A stretch of DNA of 64,000 nucleotides from contig NZ_RDSD01000019.1 in the NCBI RefSeq assembly GCF_003712195.1, forward strand, positions 17,302 through 81,301, written 5' to 3'. Position 1 is the first letter of the stretch; each line of letters starts with the position of its first letter. The notes below the pieces were generated by a model. That model saw only the letters and a list, made by a program, of their open reading frames with translations. It made no database searches and was not told the DNA's origin. Below are positions 45,416 through 55,400 of this stretch, piece by piece. Source of the DNA: Proteiniphilum sp. X52 (lineage in GTDB: Bacteria; Bacteroidota; Bacteroidia; Bacteroidales; Dysgonomonadaceae). The translations under genes and the position numbers were made by a program.

Positions 45416-46972
45416 ATGAAAAATTTTTCTACCCGGTCACTCCTCACTTTCGGCAGCTGTCTGGCGCTTCCCGCGCAAGCACAGGAGGTAAAGCCGACAG
45501 TGATTCAGGAGAAACCCAACATTGTATTGATCTATGCCGATGATATCGGCTATGGAGATCTCTCCTGTTACGGGGCTCACCGGGTGACTACTCCCCATGT
45601 GGATATGTTGGCAGCGAATGGTGTACGCTTCCTCAACGCCCATTCCGCTGCCGCAACCAGCACCCCCTCCCGTTACGGGCTTTTTACGGGCGAGTACCCA
45701 TGGAGAAGGAACGGCACCGGTATTGCCCGTGGCGATGCAGGTTTGATCATCAAACCGCATCGGTACAATGTGGCTAAACTGATGAGAGAGGCTGGATATA
45801 CCACCGGAGCGGTAGGAAAATGGCACCTCGGCATCGGAGAGGAGACCGGCACCCAGAATTGGAACGCGAGAATTGCTCCCGGCCCGCGCGAAATCGGATT
45901 CGACTACTCCTACCTTATGGCGGCAACGGGCGATAGGGTACCCTGTGTCTATCTGGAAAACCAGGAAGTGGCAAACCTCGACCTAAATGACCCGATCAGC
46001 GTAAGCTATTCGCGGAACTTTCCCGGGGAGCCTACCGGCAAGGATAATCCCGAACTGCTGACAAAATTGAGGCCAAGTCCCAACCACGGCCATGATCAGA
46101 GCATTATCAACGGGATCTCCCGCATCGGTTATATGAAAGGGGGCAAAGCTGCCCTCTGGGAGGATGAGACCATTGCCGACAGCATCACCTCACGCGCCGT
46201 CCGTTTTATAGAACAGAATAAAGAGAAACCCTTCTTCCTTTATTTCGGCACCAACGATATCCATGTGCCGCGCTATCCGAACGAGCGGTTCCGGGGCAAA
46301 ACCGAGATGGGACACCGGGGCGACGCAATCGCCCAGTTCGACTGGTCGGTGGGTGAAGTGATCCGCGCATTGAAAGAGGCGGGAGTGTATGAGAATACGC
46401 TGATTATTTTGTCGAGCGACAACGGCCCGGTGGTGGACGACGGTTATGCGGACGAAGCCGTGGAGCGCCTGATGGATCACAAACCGTGGGGGCCTTATCG
46501 CGGCGGCAAGTACAGTATGTTTGAAGCAGGAACAAGAGTGCCTTTTATTGTTCACTGGCCGCAGGTGGTCCGTCCTGGCATTTCCGATGCGCTGGTTTCC
46601 CAGATCGACTTCTTAGCCACGCTGGCCGCTTTGACGGGTATTGAGTTGGAGGAGGAAAAATCAAGCGATAGCAGGAATCAACTTCCCGCATGGCTCGGCC
46701 TCGACAGCGAAGGGCGTGAGTACCTGATCGGAGCCGGCACTTCGCTTATGATCCGCACCAAAGACTGGAAATATATTGAGCCAAATAATGGCAATGCATA
46801 CCAAAGGCTCACCGATATTGAAATGGGGAACAGCCCGGAGGACCAACTCTACGATTTACGCCATGACCGGGGGGAATACGACAATGTGGCTGAAAAGAAC
46901 CGCCTGAAGGTGAGATTTTTTAAGCAGATACTCGAGGAGGAGAAGAGTAAAGGCGTAGGGATGGATTTGTAG
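45416..46972 (+). CDS. Sulfatase, Ser-type, periplasmic
   Basis: A 518-aa sulfatase with a short signal (LPAQAQ). It has YADDIGYGDLSCYG near residue 40, the active-site motif S-T-P-S-R at 82-86, and SSDNGPVVDDGY later. It resembles N-acetylhexosamine- or aryl-6-sulfatase-like S1 family members, but the substrate is not certain. Its last 17 codons and stop (46920-46972) are repeated almost exactly at 48365-48417, on the far side of the ATPase gene. The operon terminator also lies there, at 48442-48484. Confidence 0.94.
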   Translation: MKNFSTRSLLTFGSCLALPAQAQEVKPTVIQEKPNIVLIYADDIGYGDLSCYGAHRVTTPHVDMLAANGVRFLNAHSAAATSTPSRYGLFTGEYPWRRNGTGIARGDAGLIIKPHRYNVAKLMREAGYTTGAVGKWHLGIGEETGTQNWNARIAPGPREIGFDYSYLMAATGDRVPCVYLENQEVANLDLNDPISVSYSRNFPGEPTGKDNPELLTKLRPSPNHGHDQSIINGISRIGYMKGGKAALWEDETIADSITSRAVRFIEQNKEKPFFLYFGTNDIHVPRYPNERFRGKTEMGHRGDAIAQFDWSVGEVIRALKEAGVYENTLIILSSDNGPVVDDGYADEAVERLMDHKPWGPYRGGKYSMFEAGTRVPFIVHWPQVVRPGISDALVSQIDFLATLAALTGIELEEEKSSDSRNQLPAWLGLDSEGREYLIGAGTSLMIRTKDWKYIEPNNGNAYQRLTDIEMGNSPEDQLYDLRHDRGEYDNVAEKNRLKVRFFKQILEEEKSKGVGMDL

Positions 46973-46983
46973 GTTACGGACAT

Positions 46984-47013
46984 GAATGTCATCCGCTCCT
47001 TCCACCCAAATAT
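46984..47013. repeat. Possible degraded copy of the 29-bp repeat
   Basis: The stretch aligns at roughly 70 percent by eye to unit 2 of the array at 29567-29711, sharing TCCGCTCCT and CCCAA. It lies in the short gap between the sulfatase and ATPase genes, just inside the direct repeat that brackets the ATPase island. Confidence 0.25.
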
Positions 47014-47041
47014 TTGATCTGAGCCACGAGAATTTCAATAA

Positions 47042-48157
47042 TCATTCATTCTGTAGCCAACGCATCAGGAACTTATCTTCTACCTCATAATATGGATCCT
47101 CTACAGACAAATTATTATAAATAATTGCCTTGTCGACAAGCGCTTTCAAATTACGCTGTAATGTTGAGACAGTCCCCAAGCTATATTTCTTTATAAAAGA
47201 TTGTGAATATGGCTGATAAACAGCCTCTTCTGCAGCAACCGCTTTTAAGGTTTTCCATTGTGTCTTTGTCAATAAGTTTCTATATTGAAAATAAACAGCC
47301 TCATTCTGTTGAATTAATTTATAAAGGATATTTACAACATCTTTTTCTTTTACATAGGATATTCGGTCAGCATAGATTTCATGACATAGCCGTTGTGTAT
47401 AATATGTATGGGTACATGTAAGATCTAATATCATTTCAAGAACTTTTTCATCTGTCTCTACCCCTACGGAATGAAATGAATTCTTAATAAAAGAGACATA
47501 TTCCTCTCTGGGTATTTTATTTAGAGTCATGAAGTTGGTACTTCCGTAAAAGGGTCTTTTGGCACTATTGAAAATTTCGATCATTAACCGACTATCACTC
47601 CCTGAAAATATAAAGGAGATATTGTGTAGATTTTGTATAATTGTTCTAAGTAAAGCCTCCACATTTTTTTCAGGGTATGAGAGTATCTGTTGAAACTCAT
47701 CAATAGCAATTACTATCTTTTTTTCCTGTTGGTCAAGAAAAGAAAAAAGTTGAGGAAGGCTTTTCTCTATCTGTTCAGGTTGAGAAATATCCAGTGTTAA
47801 CTCAGGTTCTCCGCTCAATCCATTTATTTTAAGTATAGGCCGTAATAATTTTATGTGTTCCCAAAATTTTCTCCCTGTACTTTTATGTATGGGGAACTCT
47901 TTGTAAATAGCTGTAGCTAAGTAATCTGTAAATTCTTTTAAGGATGAAGTTGGAAAGATATCCAGATAGATGGTACTTTGTTTTTTTTTCAAAAGATAAA
48001 AGACATGCTTGAGAAGCGCCGTCTTCCCTAACCTGCGCTGAGAGAACACGGCTGTGTTATTCTTATTATTTATATTCTTCAATAAAATTTCTGTTTCTTT
48101 ATGTCTGTCGCAGAAATAATCGGGATCTAGATAATTGTATAATAAAAACGGATTCAT
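47042..48157 (-). CDS. Archaeal-type AAA ATPase with C-terminal winged-helix-like region (orphan)
   Basis: A 371-aa P-loop ATPase of the archaeal-ATPase/AAA_14-like type. Walker A is the variant QRRLGKT (residues 40-46). Walker B is IVIAIDEF, with D153 and E154. A sensor-like segment FSGSDSR follows near residue 190. The C-terminal 120 residues look like a winged helix (LGTVSTLQRNLKALVDKAII). I chose the ATG at 48157 (MNPFLLYNY); upstream in-frame codons encode a sequence unlike the family. The function of these proteins is unknown; some are toxin- or nuclease-linked. It is antisense to the sulfatase operon, AT-rich compared with its neighbours, and framed by direct repeats, suggesting acquisition. 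Confidence 0.85.
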   Translation of the reverse strand: MNPFLLYNYLDPDYFCDRHKETEILLKNINNKNNTAVFSQRRLGKTALLKHVFYLLKKKQSTIYLDIFPTSSLKEFTDYLATAIYKEFPIHKSTGRKFWEHIKLLRPILKINGLSGEPELTLDISQPEQIEKSLPQLFSFLDQQEKKIVIAIDEFQQILSYPEKNVEALLRTIIQNLHNISFIFSGSDSRLMIEIFNSAKRPFYGSTNFMTLNKIPREEYVSFIKNSFHSVGVETDEKVLEMILDLTCTHTYYTQRLCHEIYADRISYVKEKDVVNILYKLIQQNEAVYFQYRNLLTKTQWKTLKAVAAEEAVYQPYSQSFIKKYSLGTVSTLQRNLKALVDKAIIYNNLSVEDPYYEVEDKFLMRWLQNE

Positions 48158-48205
48158 ACTTATTATATTGATTTTAATTTCGTACAAATATATGCAATTT
48201 TCAAA

Positions 48206-48240
48206 AATTACGCAAATCGCGTAACGCAAATTGCGTAATT
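48206..48240. promoter_or_regulatory. Inverted-repeat operator candidate upstream of the ATPase gene
   Basis: A perfect 10-bp inverted repeat (AATTACGCAA and TTGCGTAATT) encloses a third, inner GCGTAA/TTACGC-type half-site, so the hexamer TTACGC occurs in both orientations within 35 bp. It lies about 50 bp upstream of the ATPase ATG, where a promoter or autorepressor site is expected. It also marks the edge of the inserted segment. Confidence 0.45.
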
Positions 48241-48242
48241 TC

Positions 48243-48417
48243 TCAAAGGTCGATTTGGATAAAATACATATTTATCTACCAGCTAAATCTAAAGGATATA
48301 TTTATTTTGTGGGGATATCCTATTGTAGAAGGCAAAGGATGGCTAGACAGATATTATCTATACCTTAAGCAGATACTCGAGGAGGAGAAGAGTAAAGGAA
48401 TAGGGATGGATTTGTAG
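48243..48417 (+). pseudogene. Chimeric relic: susD 3' end fused to sulfatase 3' end
   Basis: Positions 48243-48362 align with the last codons of the susD gene (43580-43712), including the segments KSK, GYIY and PIVEGKGWLD-YYLY, with a one-base insertion that shifts the frame. The sequence then passes in frame into KQILEEEKSKGIGMDL and a stop, a near-exact copy (51 of 53 bases) of the end of the sulfatase gene at 46920-46972. Everything between the two gene ends has been lost. Confidence 0.85.
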
Positions 48418-48441
48418 AAAAGCGTACCACTTCCAACAGAA

Positions 48442-48484
48442 AGAGGTTGTTCAGTATAAGATTTGATCTGAACAACCTCTTTTT
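48442..48484 (+). terminator. Strong intrinsic terminator downstream of the chimeric relic
   Basis: A perfect 13-bp stem (AGAGGTTGTTCAG with CTGAACAACCTCT), 13-nt loop and four further T residues. It lies 25 bp after the stop codon of the relic and over 1.4 kb after the intact sulfatase, so it was probably the terminator of the ancestral sulfatase operon. Confidence 0.85.
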
Positions 48485-48511
48485 GACTTAGAATTACAGA
48501 TATATCAATCT

Positions 48512-48673
48512 TCACAAAGGATACTGCTCCCTGATAGGATCATCATACTGTTCCCGTAACCGTTTCAGTTCGGCCTTCAAGTCTACAATGATGCTGTTAT
48601 ATTCCGGATTGCCATAAAGATGATTCATTTCCTGGATATCTTTACTAATGGTATTGTTGAATTTATATTTCAT
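48512..48673 (-). pseudogene. C-terminal fragment of another sulfatase (53 codons)
   Basis: An ATG at 48673, two bases past the stop codon of the intact sulfatase gene, opens a 53-codon frame. It contains EMNHLYGNPEYN and LKAELKRLREQYDDPI, the usual C-terminal end of DUF4976-type sulfatases, where it follows a D-P-x sequence. The catalytic 400 or so residues are missing. It may still be translated by coupling, but it cannot be a working sulfatase. Confidence 0.75.
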
Positions 48674-48675
48674 TT

Positions 48676-50214
48676 TTAAATTTCATCAGTCCAGGGGCAC
48701 ATCTTTCCGGAAGTTTTGAATATCGGACGTTGTGCTTCCACGCTGCGAAGATATTCTCCCAACTCTTTTGAAAGTTGTTCCACCAATCCTGGCTCTTGTG
48801 TTGCCCGGTTCGTCGTTTCCCCAATGTCTTCGGTAATATTAAACAACTCTTTTTTACCCGTCTCATAATAATAAATCAATTTCCAGTCTCCTTTACGGAT
48901 GCAGCTTGTGGGACCAATGCCCGGGCCTTCATTACCCCAGAGGTTAGGATAATGCCAATAGAGAGCACGTCCGGTATAATCGGTCTTTCTTCCTTCCAGC
49001 ATCGGCATAAAACTGATACCGTCTACCGCTTGTTTTGTTTCGCGACTCTTCACCTGGGCTATATCGAGCAAGGTGGGGAAAAAATCTTCAACGATGAGAT
49101 AGTCGTCACACCGGGTATTGGGGGGCACAGTTTCCGGCCATCTTACGATCATGGGTACACGAATCCCCCCTTCATAGGCTGATCCTTTCCCGCTATTCAA
49201 CGGAGCATTCTGTCTGTGTAAAGGTGTGTCACGCCACTGGGTGGAAGTGGAGAAACCTCCGTTATCCGACATGAAAATAATCACGGTATTGTCATCCAGC
49301 TTATTCTCTTCCAGCCAATCCATCAGATCACCCAGGCTTTTGTCCATCCCTTCGATCAGGGCGGCATAGGCTGCCTCTTTTTCAGAGAGTCCGTCATCGA
49401 TATATTTTTTATAGAAACGCTGATCCTTGTCTATGGGGATATGGATGGCGTAGTGTGCCATGTAGAGGTAAAAGGGCTGACCCAAGCTTTTGGCTTTGTC
49501 TAGGGCTTTCAGGCATTCCAGGGTCAATGCTTCTGTAGCGAAAGTTTCCGTTCCCCAATATTTTTCAAGACCGGGGATAGCTTGTAACGGAGAGGGTTTT
49601 CCATCGACCCGGTTTCCATAATTCTGTTCACCGTAATAACTGGCGATTCCACCTCCCGCGTGTCCCGCAATATTTACTTCAAAGCCAAAGTGGTGGGGGT
49701 TTTCACCAGGCGTGTCGATGGCTCCCCAATGGGCTTTGCCACAATGGATGGTGTGGTAGCCGCTGTTTTTAAGCAGTTGCGGCAACGACGTTACTTCATA
49801 CGTGAAGGGTATACCGGGGACTTGGCAGATACCATTTACATTCCACTCCGGAAACTGAAGCACTTCGCTCTCTCTGTCGGTAGAACTGTTTTTTTCAAGG
49901 GTCCAGTTGGTTACGCGGTGTCGGGCGGCGTTCATGCCGGTCATCAGGCTCACACGGGTAGGAGAACTTACGGCACATGCGTATGCTTGTGTAAACATCA
50001 TCCCCTGCGAAGCCAGCCGCTCCATGTTGGGAGTATGATAACGCTCGTTAAGCGGGGTTCTCTCTTTCCAGAAAGGCAATGAGGTATCCTGCCACCCCAT
50101 ATCATCTACCATAAATAAGATTATATTGGGACGACTATCGGAAATAACAGTGTTCTGGGCTGACAATCCGGTCAGCGGAATCAATGCAAGTGGTAAAATT
50201 TTTTTTGGGTTCAT
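48676..50214 (-). CDS. Sulfatase, Ser-type, periplasmic (locus B)
   Basis: A 512-aa sulfatase with an N-terminal signal (LTGLSAQ). VDDMGWQD lies near residue 36, and the active-site motif S-S-P-T-R at residues 83-87 needs anSME maturation. MSDNGGFST and GGIRVPMIVRWPE follow. The C-terminal ending (RPIFKTSGKMCPWTDEI) looks complete. It follows the gutted fucosidase gene by two bases in the operon led by the susC at 52487-55804, so the glycan is probably sulfated and was once fucosylated. Confidence 0.94.
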   Translation of the reverse strand: MNPKKILPLALIPLTGLSAQNTVISDSRPNIILFMVDDMGWQDTSLPFWKERTPLNERYHTPNMERLASQGMMFTQAYACAVSSPTRVSLMTGMNAARHRVTNWTLEKNSSTDRESEVLQFPEWNVNGICQVPGIPFTYEVTSLPQLLKNSGYHTIHCGKAHWGAIDTPGENPHHFGFEVNIAGHAGGGIASYYGEQNYGNRVDGKPSPLQAIPGLEKYWGTETFATEALTLECLKALDKAKSLGQPFYLYMAHYAIHIPIDKDQRFYKKYIDDGLSEKEAAYAALIEGMDKSLGDLMDWLEENKLDDNTVIIFMSDNGGFSTSTQWRDTPLHRQNAPLNSGKGSAYEGGIRVPMIVRWPETVPPNTRCDDYLIVEDFFPTLLDIAQVKSRETKQAVDGISFMPMLEGRKTDYTGRALYWHYPNLWGNEGPGIGPTSCIRKGDWKLIYYYETGKKELFNITEDIGETTNRATQEPGLVEQLSKELGEYLRSVEAQRPIFKTSGKMCPWTDEI

Positions 50215-50216
50215 AA

Positions 50217-50828
50217 CTATTGATCTATTTTGTGGACACTAAAATTAGAAATTTCTGGGGTACCTACCTGTTTGTTTACAACTAATCGAATCTTGCCAAC
50301 AGTAACCGGAGAGAATCTTTGGATACGCTTGTGTCCTATCGATTCTCCTTGGCAAAGAATTTCCCAGCCTCGGCAGGTCAATCCTTCTACATGATAATCA
50401 CGAACACTTTCGCCTTTGATGATCTCTTCTTGTAGAATAATTTGATTGACGGGTTGTGCTTTATCCAGTTTTAGTTCAATTTTGTATGGATTTGCATCAC
50501 TTTGGTAAATGGCAAATCCGGTCTCATGAGAGGCAGTAATGATGGCGAAGGTTGCACCGGCATCTTTCGCCGCCTTTATCCATTGATCGGTGTCCAGCCT
50601 GGTCGGATTAAAAATGTTATAATCTTCCACGGGATGTATACGATTAGCAGTCTGATTGTATTTTTTTCCATCGAAAACGTGCAAGTCGTAGTGAAAAATC
50701 ACACCTAATTCAGCATTTGCCCAACGAAGCTGAGAAGCACTGGGAGTAGGTCGCTGGTGGATTTGGGCAACCACACCAACTGTCGACAATAAAAAAATAA
50801 AGAAAAGAGAGATTGATTTTTTTGGCAT
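50217..50828 (-). pseudogene. GH29 alpha-L-fucosidase with large in-frame internal deletion
   Basis: A 203-codon frame starting at 50828 (MPKKSIS) with a signal peptide. Residues 26-115 match the N-terminal part of GH29 fucosidases (AELGVIFHYDLHVFDGKKY; ATFAIITASHETGFA). At about codon 115 (near 50483) it jumps to the C-terminal galactose-binding-like part (KIELKLDKAQPVNQIILQE; GESIGHKRIQRF). Family members are about 450-600 residues, so some 250 or more residues, including the catalytic nucleophile region, are missing without a frameshift. The product could fold as a truncated binding protein but cannot be a normal fucosidase. Confidence 0.8.
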
Positions 50829-50980
50829 GATATTCAGCAAGTTGTAATACACAAGGCAATGGCAAAGGAAAGAACAGGTTTATATCGTTAATCTTCCCCC
50901 TTACATTACAAAAATAATATTTATAGCAAGAAGTTCATAATCTTCTAAAAAGATCATAAGTTCTTGGAATGATATATAAA

Positions 50981-52471
50981 TTACTGTGTATAGCCTTCAT
51001 TTTGTACAAGCTTTTCATTAGCCTCTATTTGTCGTTGCGGAATGGGAAAAACTATTTGATATGGTTTTGCCGCTTTACCTCGATCAATAGCACTAGAAAT
51101 AAATTTACCGTGACGTATCAAATCCTCACGGCGTAATCCTTCCGAGAAAAACTCACGACCACGTTCAGCTAAAATAAAATCTCGTAATTCTTCTTTTGAA
51201 GAGAACTGATCTAAAGATACCTCAGAAACTCCTGCCCGGTGTCGAATTTTGTTAATGAGGTCGATACTCTCCTGATTCGGATAATTTTTCTCATTCAATG
51301 CTTCCGCTTTACTCATTAAAATATCTGCATAACGCACATAAACAATATCGTTCCCATTTGCTTCCCCAACAGCATTCGGGTCAGGCCAGTATTTGAAACT
51401 ACGCACATCATCTAAAGGATTACCGTTTTCATCTTCCAGTAGTTTTACCAATGTTCCTGACAAATCTTCATATTCTGCAATGATTAGTTTTCTTCGATTG
51501 TCATTTTCATCAAACGTCTTATAAAAAGTTGTATAAGTGCGGAATTGTGCACCAAAATTTACCCAATTAGATTGAATAGGGTAATTCGGAGGAAAGGCAT
51601 GTGGCATGTAATTATTATGATAACCATTTTGTGCGATACAAGGAGCTCGATAGATAAACTCTTTATTATCCTCTCCTTCCACTGAAAATAACCTAGTGTA
51701 ATCACTATAAAGTGAGTAATAATTCAAGTCGATTACTTCTTGAGCTGTAGTAATAACATTCTCCCAATCCTTTTCATGTAGATAGAGTTTTGTCAATACT
51801 CCTAAAGCTGCACCTTTAGTAGCCCTTCCAATAGGATTTTCTTCTACGGTAAGATTTTCAGCCGCAAAAGTCAAATCATCGATCAAATATTTAACAAAGA
51901 CATCTTTGATTGCACGGGGTGTAGATTTGCCAATTTGTTCGATTTCATCAGGAGTTGCTCCTGAGGGAATTTCAATAATTGGAGTAGGCCCAAAAATATT
52001 ATATAAGAAATAATAAGAAGTACCTCTAATAAACCGCGCTTCACCTTTTATTTTGTTTACGAGTGTTTCTGGAAGCCCCGAAAGTCCATCTGCTACACTC
52101 AGTACATTATTGGCACTCGCGATAGCCTGATACATCTGTATCCAAAAATTATTCAGAAAACCATCATTGATGGCCCAGGTAAAATCAATGTAAGGCTTTG
52201 CATCACGTTCTAAACCTCCTCCTGTTTCAAAAGCAATATCAGTAGTAAACTCGTTCATTAGGTAGGTATAGTTTCTGCTTGTATAACTGATAATCCGTGA
52301 ACGGGCATATGCACCTGTAAGTAATGCGTCGATACCCGATTGTTCTTTTAAAAACTCATTCGGGTCGTATTCAGTATATACCTTTTCTTCCAAGAAATTA
52401 CTGCAACCTATTACTGAAGATAGTAGAACGATTGACAATATTTGTAATAGTTGTTTTTTATATGGTCTCAT
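50981..52471 (-). CDS. SusD/RagB-family outer membrane lipoprotein (locus B)
   Basis: A 496-aa SusD-like lipoprotein (lipobox SSVIGC). The C-terminal segment LINKIRHRAGVSEV and the region FILAERGREFFSEGLRREDLIRHGKF are typical. It follows susC by 15 bp. The next gene downstream is the deleted fucosidase. Confidence 0.95.
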   Translation of the reverse strand: MRPYKKQLLQILSIVLLSSVIGCSNFLEEKVYTEYDPNEFLKEQSGIDALLTGAYARSRIISYTSRNYTYLMNEFTTDIAFETGGGLERDAKPYIDFTWAINDGFLNNFWIQMYQAIASANNVLSVADGLSGLPETLVNKIKGEARFIRGTSYYFLYNIFGPTPIIEIPSGATPDEIEQIGKSTPRAIKDVFVKYLIDDLTFAAENLTVEENPIGRATKGAALGVLTKLYLHEKDWENVITTAQEVIDLNYYSLYSDYTRLFSVEGEDNKEFIYRAPCIAQNGYHNNYMPHAFPPNYPIQSNWVNFGAQFRTYTTFYKTFDENDNRRKLIIAEYEDLSGTLVKLLEDENGNPLDDVRSFKYWPDPNAVGEANGNDIVYVRYADILMSKAEALNEKNYPNQESIDLINKIRHRAGVSEVSLDQFSSKEELRDFILAERGREFFSEGLRREDLIRHGKFISSAIDRGKAAKPYQIVFPIPQRQIEANEKLVQNEGYTQ

Positions 52472-52486
52472 TATAATTCTATTTTA

Positions 52487-55400
52487 TTAAAATGTTACAT
52501 TTACTCCCATTCTAATTGTACGTGCCAAAGGGTAACTGTTATAATTAACTTTGGAGACACTCTCTCCTCGTGCACTGGCATCGGGATCAAATCCATCAAA
52601 TTTGGTAATAGTGAATAAATTATCACCGGAAGCATATACTTGCAGATTACGAATAAATTTATTCGTCTTAACAGGTATATCATAGCTTAGGCTAACTGTT
52701 TTCAAGCGTACAAACGACGCATCGGTAACTGTAAGTGAATTAATCGAATAAGCGCCACCATAACTACTCGGATTCACACCACTCGGATAAGTATCCGAAG
52801 GATTATCTTCTGTCCATCGATTCAAATAATACTTCGCAATACGATTGCGATACTCATTCGTTGGATAAATGCTTTCGGCTACATTCGCATCTAATGTCTC
52901 AATACCATTTACCCATTGGAGAAATAGGTCAAAGGTGAAATTTTTATAACTAATGCGGTTGTTTAATCCTCCCGTAAAATCAGGAAAAGGTTTTCCAAGA
53001 ATTACCCGGTCGTTGAGGTCTATTACATTATCACCGTTCTGATTTTTAAATTTTAAATCTCCCGGTTTCGCGTTAGGTTGTGCTGAATTGGCGATATCAT
53101 CTCCTTTTTGAAAAATACCTTCCACCTCATATCCATAAAATGAATAAATAGGATGTCCTATCTTTGTCAATTCATAACCAGAAATAAATCCTGCAATTGA
53201 TCCGGTTATCAATTCGGGGATAAATGAGGGTAATTCTGTTACTTCATTTTTTAAGAAGGAGAGATTGAATGATGTCTCCCAATTAAAATCACGATTTTGT
53301 ATGTTTAGCGTATTAATCATAATATCCACACCGCTATTTTTTACAGTGCCCGCATTGACCATAATGTCATTGAATCCGATCGCAGATGGTAGCGGTTTAC
53401 TGAACAGTTGATCTTTGGTATTGCGGATAAAGTAATCAACCGTCCCACTAATTCGATTCCTCAAGAGACTAAAATCAATTCCCATGTTCAACTCGGATGT
53501 TGTTTCCCATTTCAGATCGGGATTTGGTAATCGCGCAGGGAGTACACCTGAGGCCAATCCATTACCGAAAACAGCTGATCCTCCGGCAACCAAAGTCTGT
53601 ATAGTCTGGTAATTGTCAATACCCTGATTTCCTAATTCTCCATATCCGATACGTAATTTTAAATCATCAACGACATTTATGTTGAAAAATGGTTCACCCG
53701 ATAGACGCCACGCTCCTGCAACAGAGGGGAAAAAGGCGTATTGGTTTTTTGGGGAAAATCGTGAGGAGCCATCGTAACGGAATGATGCCGTAAGTAAATA
53801 TTTATCAAGCAATTCATAATTTATACGTCCGAGTATGCCATTGAGACGATTCCTTGATTTAAAAGAACGTATGTTATCACCATTGAGGTTATCACCACTT
53901 TGCAGTAAATCAGCTCCTGTCACGTCAGATAAAAATCCCCGAGAGTCTGCATATACATATTGTCTCATGAACTGTTCATAGGTAGTACCTGCTAACAATG
54001 AAATCCGATGAATGCCATTGAAGTTCTTTTTATAATTCAGTAAAAATTCAACGAGCCATTGTGTATTTTCATCTGCTTGCTTGGATCCAATCCCTTTATT
54101 GGCAAGTCCATTCATTGTCATTCGGTTTCTATATGAAGACTGCATATAGGACATTACAGTCCCACCTAAACGTATGGTAGCTACCAAGTCTTTCAGGGGT
54201 TCTATTTCGCTGGTGAACGTTCCGTAAACAGTATTACGCTGATTCTGTCCTTTTACACCGTTAAGAAGTGCCATTGGGTTGTCAAGTGCAATGAAGTTGT
54301 TGAGATAATATCTTCCTGTTTCAGGATTAATTCCCGCAGGTAAAGTTGGATCAAACTGTAAAGCAGAGTTAATAGGACCAGCCCCCTCGTTAACGCCATC
54401 CATGTTCTCATACATAGAATTGCGATCGGCACGAGTATAATTTAGTGTGAATTTAAAGCGCAAAAACTCTTTTGGATCAAAGTTCATATTTGCCCGTACG
54501 TTGAATTTTTTAAAATCTGACTTCTTAACCAATCCTTCCTGATTAAAATAATTCAACCCTAAGTAATAATCACTTTTTGGCGCACCCCCTGCAAATGACA
54601 ATTGATAGTTCTGAACCGGGGCTGTCGTACGGAAAATTTCGTTCTGCCAATTTGTTCCCCTTCCAGCAGCGGCAATTTCTTCTGGAGAATAGATCTCACC
54701 TCGTGGATCTTTTGATTCAATACGGAGAGCATTCAGTATCTCCATATATTGTCTGGCATCCAACATATCCATTTTCTTAGCTACTGATTGTGCTCCGAAT
54801 TCGGAACCAAATTTCACTACAACTTCACCTTTCTCTCCTCCTTTGGTTGTAATGAGTACTACACCATTTGCCGCACGGGTTCCATAAATGGCGGCAGCCG
54901 ATGCGTCTTTCAAAACCTCAATGGATTTGATGTCTTCCGGGCTGATAGAGCTAGGATCTACTCCAGGCAATCCATCTACAACTATAAGGGCGGCGTTGCT
55001 ACTGTTGATGGAACCAGCTCCGCGAATCTGAATTTTAGTGTCAGCTCCCGGTGCAGAACTTGTTTGGCTAACATTTACACCTGCGGCTTTCCCATTTAAC
55101 ATTTGCAAGGCATTGGTATTTATTCCCTCTGTAAATCGTCCTTCAGATAATGAAACCACCGAACCTGTAAGATCCCGTTTACGAAGAGTTCCATACCCTA
55201 TAACTACTAATTCGTCCAATAATTCTGTATCTGAACGCATTGTTATATTTATTGTGCTCTTTCCATTTAAAGCAACCTCTTGTGTTGCCATTCCGACATA
55301 GCTAATCAGGAGTACAGCGTTTTCAGAAAGGCTCGTCAGAGTAAATTCCCCATTAATATCAGAAACTGTCCCATGGGCCTGATTACCTTTCTCGACAATG

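Noticed and set aside
47042..48417. Insertion sequence carrying the ATPase
   Set aside because: No transposase, no terminal inverted repeats and no short target duplication; the bracketing repeats are gene ends, not IS ends.
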